Counted from the first letter of the stretch, positions 22,331-32,575 are shown. The stretch is DNA of 64,000 nt from Ophiobolus disseminans (GCA_010093685.1 MU006230.1:453870-517869), one strand, 5' to 3'. Made by a program: numbers and translations. Notes: a model not told the origin generated them from the sequence alone.

Positions 22331-23841
22331 GGTGGCGAGTTTGGTTACTTGGTCAGAGGCCAAAAATGCTCCTTCCTCTACCGCTGTTGTCCGATTGTGG
22401 CGAATCTAATAATTCGCTCCGGAACCAGCGGCAAAGGGCTAGAGAAATTGGGAACGTAAGGTCAGTAGAGGGACAGCCGCCTATTAAAGTACGCAGGGTC
22501 CAGGTTCCACAATGGTACGTTAGACGCACTGTGGCTAACGTTCGGATAAGGTTGTTGGTTACAGTGACACTCGGCGCAGTGACGGCAGCGATCGCCAGAG
22601 CACAGGGATTACAGCAGCACCTGGAAAAGCCGCCAATATGATGCGATGGCGCACTGCTACTTCTCTCTCAGCGAAAACGACGTGTATTTGAGGCTGGATG
22701 ACAGCAAGGTGTATGTGAGCCTGGAGGATTCCGTGCGAGGGTGGTCCTGGTGTCTTCCAGGACCAGCTAGGCTGGGCTACTTTCAGCAATAACAGCGACG
22801 CTCTGCATAAATCAGCACACTAAACCCTGGAAAGCCGTTGAAATGGCCTTTGTGGTTTGCGGAGCGCAGCCAGGATCCAGCGGGATTGAGCGCCACAGTG
22901 ATGCGAGAGCTGGTCAGGCCGTGTTCACACCGGAAGAAATTACAGGACAACGTGACGAGTCACCGTGACCAAGGTATGTGTCTGCGAAGATGCAAAAGAT
23001 GTTCCTGGGCTGCGCGAAGCAAGCGAGAAGAGGATCCGCTGCTGTCAGACCCTGGTCGCTGCAGGACGCAGCGGCGGCGTGAAGTTGTGGTTGCGAAAAC
23101 GGGGCGGGGCAACAGGCGACGGCGAAGTCGAGTCCAGCGTCAGGCCATTACAGACGGCCGTGTCTGGGTCAATTGTTGCAAAAAGTAGCACAGGTGGATT
23201 CTGTAGGGCAGAGCGAAACTGGTGTCGCCATGGGAAAGCGAGCAAAGTGCCACAAATGCGACGCTCTTGGCGAACTGCAGCTCTCCAACTACCCAGCTCC
23301 GTGATTTGTGAAGGAAGGCTATGCCGAATCGCGTGGTGGCGTAGCCTGCTTCGCGGACTCGCTGCCGGCCCTTTGTCATTTGAAACGCTGCCGAGGATAA
23401 TTGCAGCGGGTGCTGTCTAACCGTAGCGTGGTTAAAGGGCTTTGCGCCATCACTTCAACAACTCCTCGAGTCCTGATGGATTTCTTGGTGGTTGGCTGCA
23501 CAGAATCAATTTAGCGCTGTCGTGATCCCATATTGTGATCGGCGATGGCGCTACTCTTAACTGCCAAGCCCCTCATCTCTCTCCCACACCAGACACCCAG
23601 TAACTGGACACGGCTTTGCTAAGCACGCATCCGCAAAAACGTAACAAGGAACGCCGTGTTGCCGACTATGCGGGTCGTCGTTTGCAGCAATTGCAGCGCA
23701 GAGCATTCACATGTCTTGGCGCCCACGCTAGCTTCAATCGGTCTACGTCAACCTCATTGGCACAACTACCTGGGCAGTTACGCGCACATTGCAAAACGGC
23801 TTCCACGAGGCCAACACCCTGCATTAGCTGCCCTACCAAGC
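22331..23841. promoter_or_regulatory. divergent intergenic region, PAS gene / EED
   Basis: 1.5 kb between divergent genes. Some short open frames exist, but none has a recognisable domain. Presumed to hold both promoters; no distinct motif was recognised. Confidence 0.4.
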
Positions 23842-25635
23842 ATGGAGTCCGGTGCCCATTGGGAGCTGCCTTCGCTCAAAGCTACCATCAAATTGGGCGT
23901 GCGTCAAGTCATGCAGGGCTTCAATGGCTATAACTGACATCTACAGGGCCAAAGTAAAGTTGATCTCAGCTTCCGTAAGAGCTCTTGGGTGCTTTCGCTA
24001 CCGATGACTAACACGTACAGTCAAAATCTACGATGTGGAATTCTACCCTTATACGCTGCCTGGCGCCGACCCTGTTTTCGCCGTCTGCGGTGGCTCCCAT
24101 GTGTGTCCCACCGGCTCGTATTTGGCTGCAGTCAGACTGATTGGCGTACCAGGTCATAGTCTGCCGTTGTGTCTTGGAAAAGAATCGCACGATCGAGATC
24201 CTTTTCTGGCCGGAGAACGAGCAAAAAGAGACCCCAGAGGGTGAGGTACGCAACGTAAACTGTCACTGCTCGCCAAGTAAACTTACTGACTAGATCTGAC
24301 TCTGATTGTAGCTCATCTACGCCAACAGTGTGACTTGGTCCCAGGCCGAAAATGGTGATCCTTTGCTCTGTGTGACAGGTTCTTCGGCTCGTGAGATCAA
24401 TATCTTTAACATTGCGACAAAGCAACTTGTAACGGTACGTCCAACATCCGTAGCCGATTTCTAATTGACTGACAAGCTTTCAAAGACACTGACAGGACAC
24501 GGGGACGTGAGTACCACGCTATCTTTTCAACATTATGGTCTGACAATAGAAGGACATCAATGACCTCGCAGTATCGCCCGTCAACCCAATAATTCTAGCG
24601 TCGTGTAGCGTCGACCACAGCGTGCGAATATGGAGTCTCGATCCAGCCCACGAAAAGAAGCCACTCGCAGCAATTTGTTACGGACAAGGCCACAAAGATC
24701 AGATATTGACACTGGCGTATCATCGGTCGGGCCGATTCATCTTGTCGGCTGGCATGGACACCAAGGTCAACTTATGGACAGTACCTGAAGACCTCGAAGA
24801 ACACATGGGAACTGATAAGCCAGCGATGATTCACTACCCCCATTTCTCCACGACAGAAGTACACACCGACTTCGTGGATTGTGTGCAGTGGTATAACGAC
24901 CTCATCTTCAGCCATGCAGCCCGAGAGAACAAGATAATTCTCTGGAAGATCGACGGATTTAGCTCAGATAGCGTCCATGTGCCAAACGTACCGGTACCTA
25001 TCTCGAACGCCGTGACCAGTAGGACGCCTCTCACAACCCCCGTGGACTCGAGTTCAGGTACCCGCTCAGCATGGGGTGGGCGTTTCCAGAGACTCCTACA
25101 ATTTGAACTACCAAACACGATGCAGTTCTACATCCGCTTCTCTATTTTCCACGAGCTTGGTCGCCACCCCATCCTGGTCGCCGGCAACGAGAAGAGTAAA
25201 GCCTTTTTCTGGGACTTGGAACGTCTTGAAAACGCAGGGACTGGTGAAGACGCAAACGAGCCAGCATATGGAAAACCGTTCGGTCTACTCCGTCAAGTTC
25301 GCGAAGGTAGTTCGAGTTCCATAGCGTCCTCTGCTGTCAGCACTGGGTCAGGCACGACGAAGGCGAAACGGAAGAAGGTCAAAGAGCCGCCTCGTGACCA
25401 AGGAGTCGCCAACCCTTTCCTACCCATCAAGGCGCACAAGATCATTGAAGTACCGAAGTATACGGCCTTTCCTTTCCGGCATTTTGCATGGAGCCGAGAT
25501 GGTCAGTGGTGTGTCGGAGCCGGAGACTCTGGCCTCATTAATGTGTTCCACCGATGGGAAAAGGGTGTTCCGCCCATAAAACCGGATTCAGATCTCGCAC
25601 CTTTCTTACGACAGCAGGAAACAGTTATCAGTTAG
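23842..25635 (+). CDS. EED: EED/ESC homologue, WD40 subunit of Polycomb repressive complex 2
   Basis: WD40 beta-propeller that, in the known family, binds H3K27me3 and stimulates the Ezh2-type methyltransferase. Predicted exons: 23842-23898, 23947-23974, 24021-24100, 24153-24245, 24312-24434, 24486-24506 and 24553-25635 (494 aa). The start MESGAHWELPSLK fits fungal EEDs. Then come DVEFYPYTLPGADPVFAV, the ICRC-like VIVCRCVLEKNRTIEIL, GHGDDINDLAVSP with DHSVRIW, HTDFVDCVQWYNDLI and VAGNEKSKAFFWDL, which are family-specific blocks. Exon 6 is only 21 nt. The exon 7 acceptor could also be at 24549, adding one Lys. The C-terminal boundary is uncertain: a donor at 25631 could splice to 25754 and add 59 residues. 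Confidence 0.87.
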
Positions 25636-25753
25636 TCAATGACCCCTCGTGCTACCGGCACTGCGCATTTGCAATATGCGTAAGCCCGTATCGTTCCTAT
25701 CCCTCATGTTTTAATCACAAACCATGAGAATGTCCGCTAATCATTGTATGAAG

Positions 25754-25935
25754 ACAAACAAAGAATCGAGAATACCATGAAGGATATTATGACCGAGTAC
25801 TTAGCCCGCCGACAGCTCGCCGCGGAACAAGGTGGCGTGTTTGACGAGGATGTCAGCATCACGCTCGGCGAATACGTTGACACTCTTTCAGACGACGAGC
25901 AGGCCTACGCGTGGTCGGTCCAAGAGCAGGGATAA
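25754..25935 (+). other. possible alternative last exon of EED or separate small ORF
   Basis: An open stretch with coding character encodes about 59 residues (EYLARRQLAAEQGG, then an acidic LSDDEQAYAW). It lacks an ATG near its start; the first in-frame ATG is 25777. A GTTAGT donor at 25631, just before the EED stop, and an AG at 25752-25753 would join it in frame to EED. Otherwise it is a 52-aa independent ORF or chance. Confidence 0.3.
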
Positions 25936-26080
25936 ACTGCAAGAACGTTTCTTGCTGGCTTGAAAACCGCCGAAAATTTGACATCTTACCAATAAACCCA
26001 CGCACCTAAACACCTGGCCTGGACAATCTCACCTTGTCAAGCAAGCTCTTTATGTCTTCGGTCGAAGTTCAGCGATATAT
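25936..26080. other. short intergenic stretch before mini-gene array
   Basis: Nothing recognised. Confidence 0.3.
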
Positions 26081-26588
26081 ATGCTATATGATGGCTGTAT
26101 GTGTCAGGAAATTGGTTGCCGACGCGAAAGGGATGTGGTAAGTTCCGTGCATTTCATGGAAGGGTCTTCAGGTTATCGCGGTTGCAATCATGGTTCCCAA
26201 CCACAAGTGTGCCATACACGCTTCGGACCCTTTGCTTACGGCCCCCCTCTCGAACCGCCCGGTTCCTCAACAACCACACGCACATCATCTAGAAAAAAAT
26301 AAAGTGATCACATTCACGTTCAATACTGTCAGTTCACATTCCTTGTTCATCTGTTGTCTATTTCAGAGACCATCATATCTCTCTCACACACGACCGTTAT
26401 CTGCAGCGACCCTAACACGCTCCAGCAGATACTATGCCTCCAACATTACTCTCCGAATTCAAACGGCAATCCTCCGAACTCTATCTCCCCCGGGTATCTC
26501 TCGACTCCCAAACCCTCCAATCCGAACGCAAGCCCGCTATGCCTCGATGCGCACGCGTTGGCTGCCCGATCCGCAAGTCTGTTCTTGA
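26081..26588 (+). CDS. small C-x4-C...C-x2-H protein, copy 1 (uncertain model)
   Basis: The first exon 26081-26137 encodes a peptide ending MCQEIGCRRERDV, and a consensus GTAAGT donor follows at 26138. Splicing to the AG at 26170-26171 removes 34 nt and continues in frame with VIAVAIMVPNHKCAIHASDP. The result is C-x4-C-x18-C-x2-H, the same pattern as three ORFs downstream. The frame then stays open to 26588, overlapping the next copy, so the true 3' end or a further splice is unresolved. A 34-nt intron is shorter than the 47-60 nt usual in this window, so a frameshifted relic is also possible. Function unknown. Confidence 0.35.
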
Positions 26589-26763
26589 TACCCGAGAAGC
26601 ACAATGCAACGGTGGCTGGCTATGTACGATACACCGCAACGAGCTTCGATTGAGTGTGGCGGAAATAACGCAGAAAGTTTTAACGGAGAGGACTGAAGGC
26701 ATGGGTAAGACAGTAGGAGGGCAGAGAAAACTGGACAAGGAGATGATGTGGAAGTGGTGTTGA
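26434..26763 (+). CDS. small C-x4-C...C-x2-H protein, copy 2
   Basis: Intronless 109-aa ORF with an ATG start; a second possible start lies at 26539 (MPRCARVGC). The core is RCARVGC, then after 19 residues LCTIHRNEL, giving C-x4-C-x19-C-x2-H. This could bind one zinc ion. The rest is basic (KVLTERTEGMGKT). There is no signal peptide, so it is probably intracellular. It shares the RCAR-GC...LC--H skeleton with the ORFs at 27094 and 27619 on the same strand, suggesting tandem duplication. No named family was recognised. Confidence 0.5.
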   Translation: MPPTLLSEFKRQSSELYLPRVSLDSQTLQSERKPAMPRCARVGCPIRKSVLDTREAQCNGGWLCTIHRNELRLSVAEITQKVLTERTEGMGKTVGGQRKLDKEMMWKWC

Positions 26764-27093
26764 AGTAGCCAGAGTGTTGGCAACTACTGGTGATTTTTGG
26801 AAGGAGGGAGGATGGAACCAGAAGCTAAGGGGCGTGGGTTGAGGTATGCACATCATGACGTTGTGCTGCTCATGACAGTGCTACATTCACACAGCACACG
26901 CCACGGACTCGCGTCTTCATCCTCCTACCGGCGCGGCAGCTTCACGTTCCATCGACCACGTTCCAATCCCTTCACATCCCAGCCATGAAGTCTGCACCTC
27001 TTCACTTATACAAAACTATATATCTCCTTTCGCGCTTCTCTTTCCTCTTCCTCCCACCACCTCTCTTAAACACACGATCTCGCTGCGCACTCC
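26764..27093. other. spacer in mini-gene array
   Basis: 330 bp between copies 2 and 3; C/T-rich sequence directly precedes the next ATG, as in a leader. Nothing else seen. Confidence 0.35.
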
Positions 27094-27333
27094 ATGATGC
27101 TCCGTTGTGCACGCGAAGGCTGTCGCGCGTACATAATATCGATCTGCTTGCAGAACGGAAATGGGGGTATCTTATGCGAACCACACGAATATGAGTGTTT
27201 CGTAAGAGTAAGCAGCATGTATTGGGGCTGGTTTAGTAGCGTTGGCTTAGGGCTTGGAGCGACACCCGAGGAAGAGGACGTGACAGGATGTGAGGACCGA
27301 CACGGCAAGGAGAGTCCTTGCAGAACGGCTTAG
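27094..27333 (+). CDS. small C-x4-C...C-x2-H protein, copy 3
   Basis: Intronless 79-aa ORF starting with two consecutive ATGs. The core begins at once: RCAREGC, then after 17 residues LCEPHEYE, a C-x4-C-x17-C-x2-H pattern. RCAREGC differs from RCARVGC of copy 2 by one residue. The tail is acidic (PEEEDVTGCEDRHG) with two more cysteines. No signal peptide or membrane segment is evident. Function unknown; the shared skeleton and tandem same-strand order are the evidence that it is real. Confidence 0.5.
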   Translation: MMLRCAREGCRAYIISICLQNGNGGILCEPHEYECFVRVSSMYWGWFSSVGLGLGATPEEEDVTGCEDRHGKESPCRTA

Positions 27334-27618
27334 GTAACTCCCTCACACCTATGTGATGTGCTTACGGCTGCATTGCCGAACCATTACCATATAACAACCG
27401 AAATCAGATTGTTGCTCACTCCGAAGACTTCCAAGATTACTAACTTGGTTGGCCTGCACTTGCCCTGCACCTAAAGAGAGCGTGGACGCCAAGAGACAAT
27501 GACACAAAGCCAAAGCGACTAAGCAACTGCCCCTACGTCTACCACAAATCTTCAAACAAGTGTCTTCGCACACACTCTTTGTTCACAAACGCGACCACAA
27601 CCCCTAGCTTGTCTCACC
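27334..27618. other. spacer in mini-gene array
   Basis: 285 bp between copies 3 and 4. A minus-strand cysteine-containing frame here begins with GTG and is not supported. Confidence 0.35.
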
Positions 27619-28041
27619 ATGCGAACAAAGACACACCACCTACAACACCATGCCAATCCTCATCCATTTTCGCATCCTCATGCCACCACATTTCGTTTCT
27701 TCCACCAAGACACCATGTTCGCTACCAAATCAACCCTGAACATCTTATGTCCTTGCGACGAATGTGCAAAATTCTTGCAACCCATGGGCAAGAAACTACA
27801 CACCACTAAAACGAACAACAAAGCCACTCAACCAACACCACTTGTGTTCCCAACTGCAAAGCGACCGGCTCCACAAACACCGTCAACCCCAGCAACGTAT
27901 CCGTTCCACGCAAAGACACCAGGATCGTTGCGTTGTACCTTCAAGCCTTGCACGTCGCATGTGCGTATTACATCAAGTTCTTTGGTGCGAAATGTGTTGT
28001 GTGAGAGACATGTGGGGGGGGGGGTTGAGGAGGAGTGTTGA
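27619..28041 (+). CDS. small C-x4-C...C-x2-H protein, copy 4
   Basis: Intronless 140-aa ORF with an ATG start; a second ATG at 27716 would shorten it to 108 aa. The motif is at the C-terminal end: RCTFKPC, then after 16 residues LCERHVGG, giving C-x4-C-x16-C-x2-H. The N-terminal part is low-complexity (His/Pro/Thr/Lys), with an extra CPCDEC cluster near residue 44. The last codons run through an 11-G homopolymer (28014-28024), where a one-base slip would change the C-terminus. Function unknown. Confidence 0.45.
   Translation: MRTKTHHLQHHANPHPFSHPHATTFRFFHQDTMFATKSTLNILCPCDECAKFLQPMGKKLHTTKTNNKATQPTPLVFPTAKRPAPQTPSTPATYPFHAKTPGSLRCTFKPCTSHVRITSSSLVRNVLCERHVGGGVEEEC
28014..28024. repeat. G11 homopolymer
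   Basis: Run of eleven G residues at the 3' end of mini-gene copy 4, prone to sequencing or replication slippage. Confidence 0.85.
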
Positions 28042-28328
28042 GGGCGTTGTAAAGAAGGAGTGCTGAGGATGTCTTGATGAGTTGGGTAGAGGTTAAGCTT
28101 CACGATGGATTGAAAGATTAGATAGCACAAACGGAAAATATTGCGCATTTGGTGGCAAACATGTGCATTGAGGCAGGACTTTGGTACGTGGATGAGAAAC
28201 AAGCCGCATACGTGGTGTAGGCTACAATAAAAATGAAGGAGATGTAAAGTTGTTTGTCTGCATTGGTGGATGAGGTCTTGGTGAGGAACATATCGTACTG
28301 ACGAAGTTGCTCCAATGACTACAGCCAG

Positions 28329-29012
28329 CTAATTTGGAAAGATATCAAAATAGCTGATACAATTCTCATCATCGGTATCTTCGTCCTTAAGACACTCAGT
28401 CATCCATTGCTCATGATGGCTTCGGAGTTCATCAAACGGGTCAGATGGATCCATATCAAATAGCTTATCTTCGAATGAAGGATGGCGAGGGCCAATGGGC
28501 GAAAGTGATTCGCGAATGTTCTCGTCATGGTAGGCGGTGATGAAGATGTCCTCGCTCGGGTCAAACATGACCTGCGATGGGGTGATGAAGTCTTTCGGAT
28601 TGCTGTACTCAAATGTGGGTATGTCTGATGCAGCAAGTTCTTTGTGTATATCGAACCAAGGCTCCTCATTGTCGAACTCAGCTTGACCGAAATCTTCAAC
28701 ATGGCTAACGTCTTCGAGGAAGCGATGCGTTAGTGCGACATCACTCTGCTCGTATATGTCGTCCTTGTCGTCGAAGTCCAGCTTCGCACGACACATCGGG
28801 CAGGTGGGATTAGTCTCATTCCACTTGTCGATACACATGGCACCGAATTCGTGTCCACACTTGAGAAGAACCGCAGATTCGGCTTCAGAGCCCATGCCGC
28901 CGTATTTGTGGTAGCAGATGCAACAAGAGTTCTCAAGTGGGTCCACCACAGCTTCGCTCGCCGGACTTATCGGGCTGCGGGTGAAGAGTTTTGAGAAGAA
29001 GGAACGAAACAT
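28329..29012 (-). CDS. RING-finger protein, putative E3 ubiquitin ligase
   Basis: Intronless 227-aa protein. A C3HC4-type RING lies at about residues 28-80: CCICYHKYGG, then LLKCGHEFGAMC and CPMCRAKL. RING domains recruit E2 enzymes, so ubiquitin ligase activity is the expected role. The C-terminal ~145 residues are acidic and contain no known domain. The frame remains open upstream of 29012, but MFRSFFSKLF at 29012 is the nearest ATG ahead of the RING and gives a compact protein. It lies directly beyond the mini-gene array, on the opposite strand; whether this is functional is unknown. Confidence 0.8.
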   Translation of the reverse strand: MFRSFFSKLFTRSPISPASEAVVDPLENSCCICYHKYGGMGSEAESAVLLKCGHEFGAMCIDKWNETNPTCPMCRAKLDFDDKDDIYEQSDVALTHRFLEDVSHVEDFGQAEFDNEEPWFDIHKELAASDIPTFEYSNPKDFITPSQVMFDPSEDIFITAYHDENIRESLSPIGPRHPSFEDKLFDMDPSDPFDELRSHHEQWMTECLKDEDTDDENCISYFDIFPN

Positions 29013-29217
29013 GGTGTTTTGACGAGTCGGAGTCGAGATCGCCGGAAGTTTGGTAGACTTGACTAAACAACTGGGAGAGGGGAGTATAAGGGTACGCCAC
29101 GTAGCTAGACATTGTGTTTGAAAAGCGAAGGGTTCATTGTGTGTAAATGAGGGTACATAGGAAGCCGGCTCGGAACAGACACAATGATTCGAAACTTGCA
29201 GGAGATACTTTTCTCCC

Positions 29218-29649
29218 CTACTTCTGGTAACGAAGCTGTGCCCATCGTAGTGTGTCGAGAATCGCAAACGTGGCGAAGTTGTATGAGCCTAGTGAAGACG
29301 CATATGCCAGCCGTAAAGTACAGCACCATAAAGCCAGCACCCCAGCTGAGGTTTTCACCGAGCGATGGCTGGTCGAGTGTGCGATTTTCGTACTGGCAAC
29401 GTTCTGGGAGATGATGTTCTCCCCACTCATTCATTGCTTTGATAACTTGGCAGAGCTCTACAGGCTCGAAAAGGCGGCTCAAGCAAGATTTCATCAATTG
29501 AGTAAGCCAATACAAGGTCTCTGGCTCAGCAATTGAACTTGGGCCATCATCATACCCTGTATGATGTCCTTTTCTGGCAGCCAATAGCTTGGAACAGGGG
29601 GCGCATGTACGTTCGGACAGGGTTGTTGTCCAAAATACGAGTCTTCCAT
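29218..29649 (-). CDS. hypothetical small protein, three exons
   Basis: Predicted exons 29649-29556, 29520-29341 and 29288-29218 join in consistent phase to give 114 aa. It starts MEDSYFGQQPCPNVHAPP and ends ILDTLRWAQLRYQK. The second intron is a normal 52 nt with GT-AG. The first would be only 35 nt (GTATGA...CCAG), which is short. No domain was recognised; SYWLPEKD near the N-terminus only faintly recalls fungal SAM methyltransferases, which normally continue much further. It could be a real small gene or a remnant. Confidence 0.4.
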
Positions 29650-30759
29650 TGCGGCGGAACTGGGCGATTACAGGTATGATCCGGATGATATGAAGTTCAA
29701 GGGCTCTTGAAAACGTATTTTGAGTGGGTTGCTAAGAGCGCGCGGTTGATGTCGTGGTATTAGTATTGGTCTTCGTAGCTATATCGTGCTCGTTGGCTTA
29801 AAACAGAAGCAGCGCTTTCGATGAATTTAGCAATTGGGCCATGCGTCAGACCAATCCGTAGTGTTGAAGACCGTCAACAATGTCCTGCAGGCTTGAGGGG
29901 TGATTGGAGAGTAATACGGCTACATCTGAGACCATGCTATAGGTCATTTGGACTGCAGCCGATTCAAGTAAAGTTATTAACATTGATGGAGTGCCGGTAG
30001 AAATTGGATAGAGATGACTGATAGCAGAAGATGTTTGTGTTGTCTATCACTAACGTAGGCCAGCGATAGGAAACAATCGGCGCTAGCGGCAATCGTGGCA
30101 GGCGCTAACCTCGAAAGTTGGCCGTTTTACAAGAAACCATCTCTTCACCAGCAAAATCGAAAATACTTGACCAGCCATCACATTAGCTTTAGCCTCTGTC
30201 AGGCATTTGTCACCCTTGTTACGGTCGTCGTTACGATTGTAATGTTGCGCGTCACTGCTCGTGCCGAACGCCACATCCTTAGGCACAATCTACCGCACGA
30301 CACTACAAGTAAACACGTCATTGGCTAAGTAGCAGGACAATCTCTGGTCTCATACTTTTGCGGTCAGCCAATATTAGCACTGACTTACCCGTATCGCGCC
30401 TGCTATGGGGACGGTGGACGAACTGGCATTCCAAAGTCTTTTCTCGGCTATCACAACGCTCAAGCCATAACAAACACCGATTTTGGAAGTCCAATGCTAC
30501 TTCACACCGTTTAATTTGCGCTAATATACCGAAACCATCGAACCGGCATAAGCGAGGTTGGTGGCTTGCATCGGTACCTGGCTATTCCCATACGATAGTA
30601 ATTAACATACCGTGGATAACTGAAGCATTTTCAGTTGGATACAAGTATCCAACATCCCCGCATCGGAGGTCGATCGTCATCTTACCAGACATACGCCTCG
30701 AAGTACCCTTAGTCTCTACCTCCAGTCACTTCCGACTCCGGTTCAGAAGCCCTGCCAAC
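29650..30759. other. intergenic region
   Basis: 1.1 kb of relatively AT-rich sequence upstream of the secreted protein gene. No supported coding sequence, RNA gene or repeat was seen. Confidence 0.4.
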
Positions 30760-31964
30760 ATGCGTTACTCATTCGCAGCCGCATCCGCTCTAGCTCTATG
30801 CAACCTTACCACCGCCCTTCCTCAAGTAATCAACATAAAGGCTGCTTTGGCTGTTTTGACTCCTTCTGCTGGTCTTGGGCCTAGTATGGAGGACCCCACG
30901 CCTCTACCAATCTCTTACAATCAAGCTGCGGCAACACGATCGGTTGCTGATGCAGTGGCTACTGGTGGTGTTCTGAAGAGGGAAGTCGGTGATGCGTGTG
31001 CGCTCCAGCCAAAAGGGTGGGTAACTTCAAGATCACCCGTTGATACTCTACTGACAACTGTAAAGCGCGGGGATTGTGCCTGGCGATGGTTCCGCTGCAG
31101 CTTACCTTGACCCCAAAAGTTGCTTGAGGAAAGCAGCTCTTGCAGCTGGTACTCCGTCCGGGTACAAGAAGGAGTTTGTTGATGCGACCGGATCTACCCA
31201 GCAAATTGGGTACCTGACATATAAAACCATCAAGGATGGAACCTACAATGTTCAGCAATGTGCCAGCTTCTGCGATAGCGAAACGTTTTGTCTGGGCTTC
31301 AACATCTATTTTGAGCGTGACCCACAGTACAAGCCTGCTCCAAAATGTCCCAATCCAAAACCGACAACAAATGTAAAGTGCTCAATCTATGGCTACCCAG
31401 TCACCCAGGGTTCGGCCACCAACAAAGGCCAATGGCGTGAGAAATTCCAGGTTGTCGTCGCTGGCAGCAATGGTAAATGCTCGCTCGTCGTCTCCACATG
31501 CTTCTGACTAATGCTCTAAAGGCTACTCTAAGCTTCGGCCTTCTTGCAAAGCCGCACCTACTGTCGAGAGCTTCAAGGCTCCCACCAATCTGAATGCTGC
31601 CATCAACGCTCCTCTAATAAAGAAAAATGGCTCCGACTACGATACTTACAACGGTATGCGTCTCTTCAACGAGAACCCATTCGACCCTTCCCTTTGCGCC
31701 GCCGCCTGTCAGGCTCAGACGAAGTTCGACAGGGAGCACCTCGTTGATGCCAATGGCGAGTACAAGCCATGTAACTTCTTCACCAGCTACATCCTCACCA
31801 AGAATGGCATTCCTCTCGGTACCTACTGTGCGCTTTATACGCAATCTTGGGGTAAGAGCTACGCTACCAATATTGGATACCAATCTGGGGCCGATGCGTA
31901 TAGCGTTATTTGTGCGGCAAGTTACAGTGCTACCATTCCAGATAGTGGCAAGATTCCTGCATAG
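30760..31964 (+). CDS. secreted cysteine-rich protein, Apple/PAN-like
   Basis: Exons 30760-31016, 31066-31472 and 31522-31964, all GT-AG and in phase, give 368 aa. A signal peptide covers residues 1-19. A dibasic LKREVGDAC site near residue 75 suggests Kex2-type processing. After the ALQPKGAGIVPGDG block come two cysteine-rich units: CASFCDSETFCLGFNIYFER, and CAAACQAQTKF through CNFFTSYIL to TYCALYTQSW. These recall the Apple/PAN-like secreted proteins common in Dothideomycetes. The role is unknown; adhesion or binding is an inference. Confidence 0.8.
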
Positions 31965-32453
31965 TGCACCAGGGCGAAACCTTAGAATCGAACCATCAGG
32001 AAAGCGGGATAACGAAATATCATGCGTATCAGGATCGAGAACCTGCACGGTCATTTGTACTTTCCTGCCTTATATGGATACCATCACCTGCTTGAAAATA
32101 TCTCCATCACAACGAGCTGGAGGTTCCCAATTACTTCCCGAAGGAGGTACACATATTCATGTAAAATTTAGATTGAAGACAATGATTTCTATTACACATC
32201 GGCCGGATACATTGTTCCGGCCTCAAACTCCAGCATTAGAGCTGCAGCGCAATGAATGCTCTGTCAATTGTACCTCGGCATGCAATGAGATATCCCTTCT
32301 GACGCACTCATGTCAGACGTCAGAAGTTCCCGTCAGGATCGCCACGTTCGTGGCTCTTTATCATACACTTATAATTATAAAATTGAGATGATAGGCTGGA
32401 AAGACCAGGGTTGAAGTTCTAGAGGAAGGTAAGACACTAAGATTTGTCTATCT

Positions 32454-32470
32454 GGTGACCCGAGGTCACC
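32454..32470. promoter_or_regulatory. perfect palindrome GGTGACC-cga-GGTCACC
   Basis: A 7-bp perfect inverted repeat with a 3-bp spacer, 106 bp before the TATA box and 234 bp before the start codon of the hydrolase gene. It has the form of a binding site for a dimeric transcription factor. Confidence 0.55.
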
Positions 32471-32575
32471 GCTAACATTTCCAAGACTGTGAATCAGCGC
32501 TAGATCGGTAAGGCCGGCATGCTACACCGTACGACAGAGAGGATCAAAATGATGGTATTCAGTTGTGATGAGGAG

